From the NCBI GenBank assembly GCA_039916225.1, contig JBDSLU010000152.1:1-6234 (forward strand): a stretch of 6,234 nucleotides of DNA. The letters run 5' to 3'. The position numbers were made by a program, and so were the translations under genes. Position 1 is the stretch's first letter. Each line of letters begins with the position of its first letter. Below the pieces are notes generated by a model, which saw only the letters and a list, made by a program, of their open reading frames with translations, had not been told where the DNA came from and did not search any database. Below, in pieces: positions 5,550-6,234 of the stretch. The DNA is from JBDSLU01 sp039916225 (GTDB taxonomy: Bacteria > Acidobacteriota > Vicinamibacteria > Vicinamibacterales > Vicinamibacteraceae).

Positions 5550-6234
5550 TGGTCAAGCTGCTCCACACCGCTGACCTGCACCTCGGCCTCGAGTACGGTC
5601 AGTTCGACGAGGACCACCAACGCAAGCTGTCGCGGGCGCGACTGGCCGTCGTCGAACCCATCCTGGCGCTCGCCGAGCAGTACGACGTCAACGCGGTGCT
5701 GTGGGCGGGCGACATCTTCGACACGCCGGAGCCGCCGGAAGACTGGTGGCGGGGATTCGCACATGCGTTGACGGCACGGCCTGGCTGGAACCGGCCGGTC
5801 GTCCTGCTGCCGGGCAACCACGACGCGCTCGTTCGCGGCTCTGTCTTCCATCCGGACCACCCGTTCCGGCAGCTCCTGCCGTCCTGGGTGCACGTCGTCG
5901 ACTGCGACGGGTTCACGCTCGACCTCGCTCCCGATGCCGTGCTGCTGGCCGCGCCCTGCCGGTCGCGAGCCGGCGCCGACGACCTCGCGTTGTCGCTGCC
6001 GGCCCGCGGCGAAGGCGATCGGCGGATTCGCATTGGCCTGGTCCACGGCTCGACCTTCGACCTGCCCGACCACCAGACGAACTTCCCCATCGCGTCGGAC
6101 GCGCCGCAGCAACGCGGTCTCGACTATCTGGCGGTCGGCGACACGCACGCCTACCGGTGTCTCTCCACCGATGGCATCGCGCCGATCGTCTATCCCGGCA
6201 CGCCCGAGCCCACGCGCTTCGGCGAGTCGGAGAC
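5549..6234 (+). CDS. SbcD/Mre11-like metallophosphoesterase nuclease, 3' end missing
   Basis: The frame begins at ATG 5549, overlapping the helicase stop by one base, and is open to the window edge (228 complete codons). It carries the calcineurin-like phosphoesterase motifs of SbcD/Mre11: TADLHLG (7-13; Asp9, His11), GDIFD (54-58; Asp55), PGNHD (88-92; Asn90, His91), VHG (165-167; His166), and GDTH (197-200). These bind two metal ions, usually Mn2+, and cut DNA phosphodiester bonds. In classical SbcD/Mre11 the last motif is GHxH; here the first His is replaced by Asp198, while His200 remains. PGTPEPTRFGE follows, as in exonuclease relatives. The missing C-terminal part should hold the capping domain and any Rad50/SbcC-binding helices. 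Homologues normally work with an SMC-like ATPase, so the next gene outside the window may be one. The helicase coupling suggests joint DNA end processing. Not necessarily the housekeeping sbcD. Confidence 0.87.
   Translation, partial: MVKLLHTADLHLGLEYGQFDEDHQRKLSRARLAVVEPILALAEQYDVNAVLWAGDIFDTPEPPEDWWRGFAHALTARPGWNRPVVLLPGNHDALVRGSVFHPDHPFRQLLPSWVHVVDCDGFTLDLAPDAVLLAAPCRSRAGADDLALSLPARGEGDRRIRIGLVHGSTFDLPDHQTNFPIASDAPQQRGLDYLAVGDTHAYRCLSTDGIAPIVYPGTPEPTRFGESE

Noticed and set aside
5258..6148. - strand open frame of 296 codons over the helicase end and nuclease
   Set aside because: It crosses two genes with clear motifs on the + strand, and its own product shows no domain. GC-rich codon bias keeps antisense frames open.
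1..6234. CRISPR array, tRNA/rRNA genes, insertion-sequence ends, attachment sites
   Set aside because: No regularly spaced repeats, cloverleaf-like segments, transposase motifs or terminal inverted repeats were seen on reading both strands.

Overview
The window is GC-rich bacterial DNA (roughly two-thirds G+C by eye) with dense, overlapping genes. Decaying and intact toxin-antitoxin genes sit next to a large helicase-nuclease operon, which looks like an accessory or defence-island setting. DUF433/DUF5615 pairs and ParD/ParE pairs of this style are common in Acidobacteriota, Planctomycetota, Chloroflexota and cyanobacteria. A Vicinamibacteria-like acidobacterium is a guess only; nothing here fixes the taxon.

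Left part (1-1504, + strand). The window opens inside a DUF433 antitoxin gene. It overlaps by 4 bases the start of its DUF5615 (Mut7-C/PIN-like) toxin partner, which is wrecked by a frameshift and two internal deletions. Next comes an unrecognised reading frame of about 130 codons, split by one extra G in a GGGG run (682-685). It overlaps an intact unknown gene of 215 codons (857-1504) with an alternating alpha/beta pattern.

Middle (1505-2507). About 240 bases without a convincing gene contain a near-palindrome and perhaps a remnant of a DUF2158-like small protein. On the - strand follows an intact type II toxin-antitoxin operon: a ParD-like ribbon-helix-helix antitoxin (2310-2038) and a ParE-like toxin (2041-1748), joined by a GTGA overlap. 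Its AT-rich upstream region holds a perfect 7-3-7 inverted repeat (2360-2376) and promoter-like hexamers. This region is shared divergently with the helicase operon.

Right part (2508-6234, + strand). A SNF2/RapA-type helicase of about 1013 residues has all core motifs, an acidic proline-rich insert and a C-terminal coiled coil. It is coupled by a TGATG overlap to an SbcD/Mre11-like nuclease that runs off the window. The nuclease has GDTH where classical SbcD/Mre11 has GHxH. A helicase plus Mre11-like nuclease, probably followed by a Rad50/SbcC-like ATPase outside the window, would form a DNA end-processing machine. A role in repair or in anti-phage/anti-plasmid defence is plausible but unproven. 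This pair is the best candidate here for an uncharacterised system.
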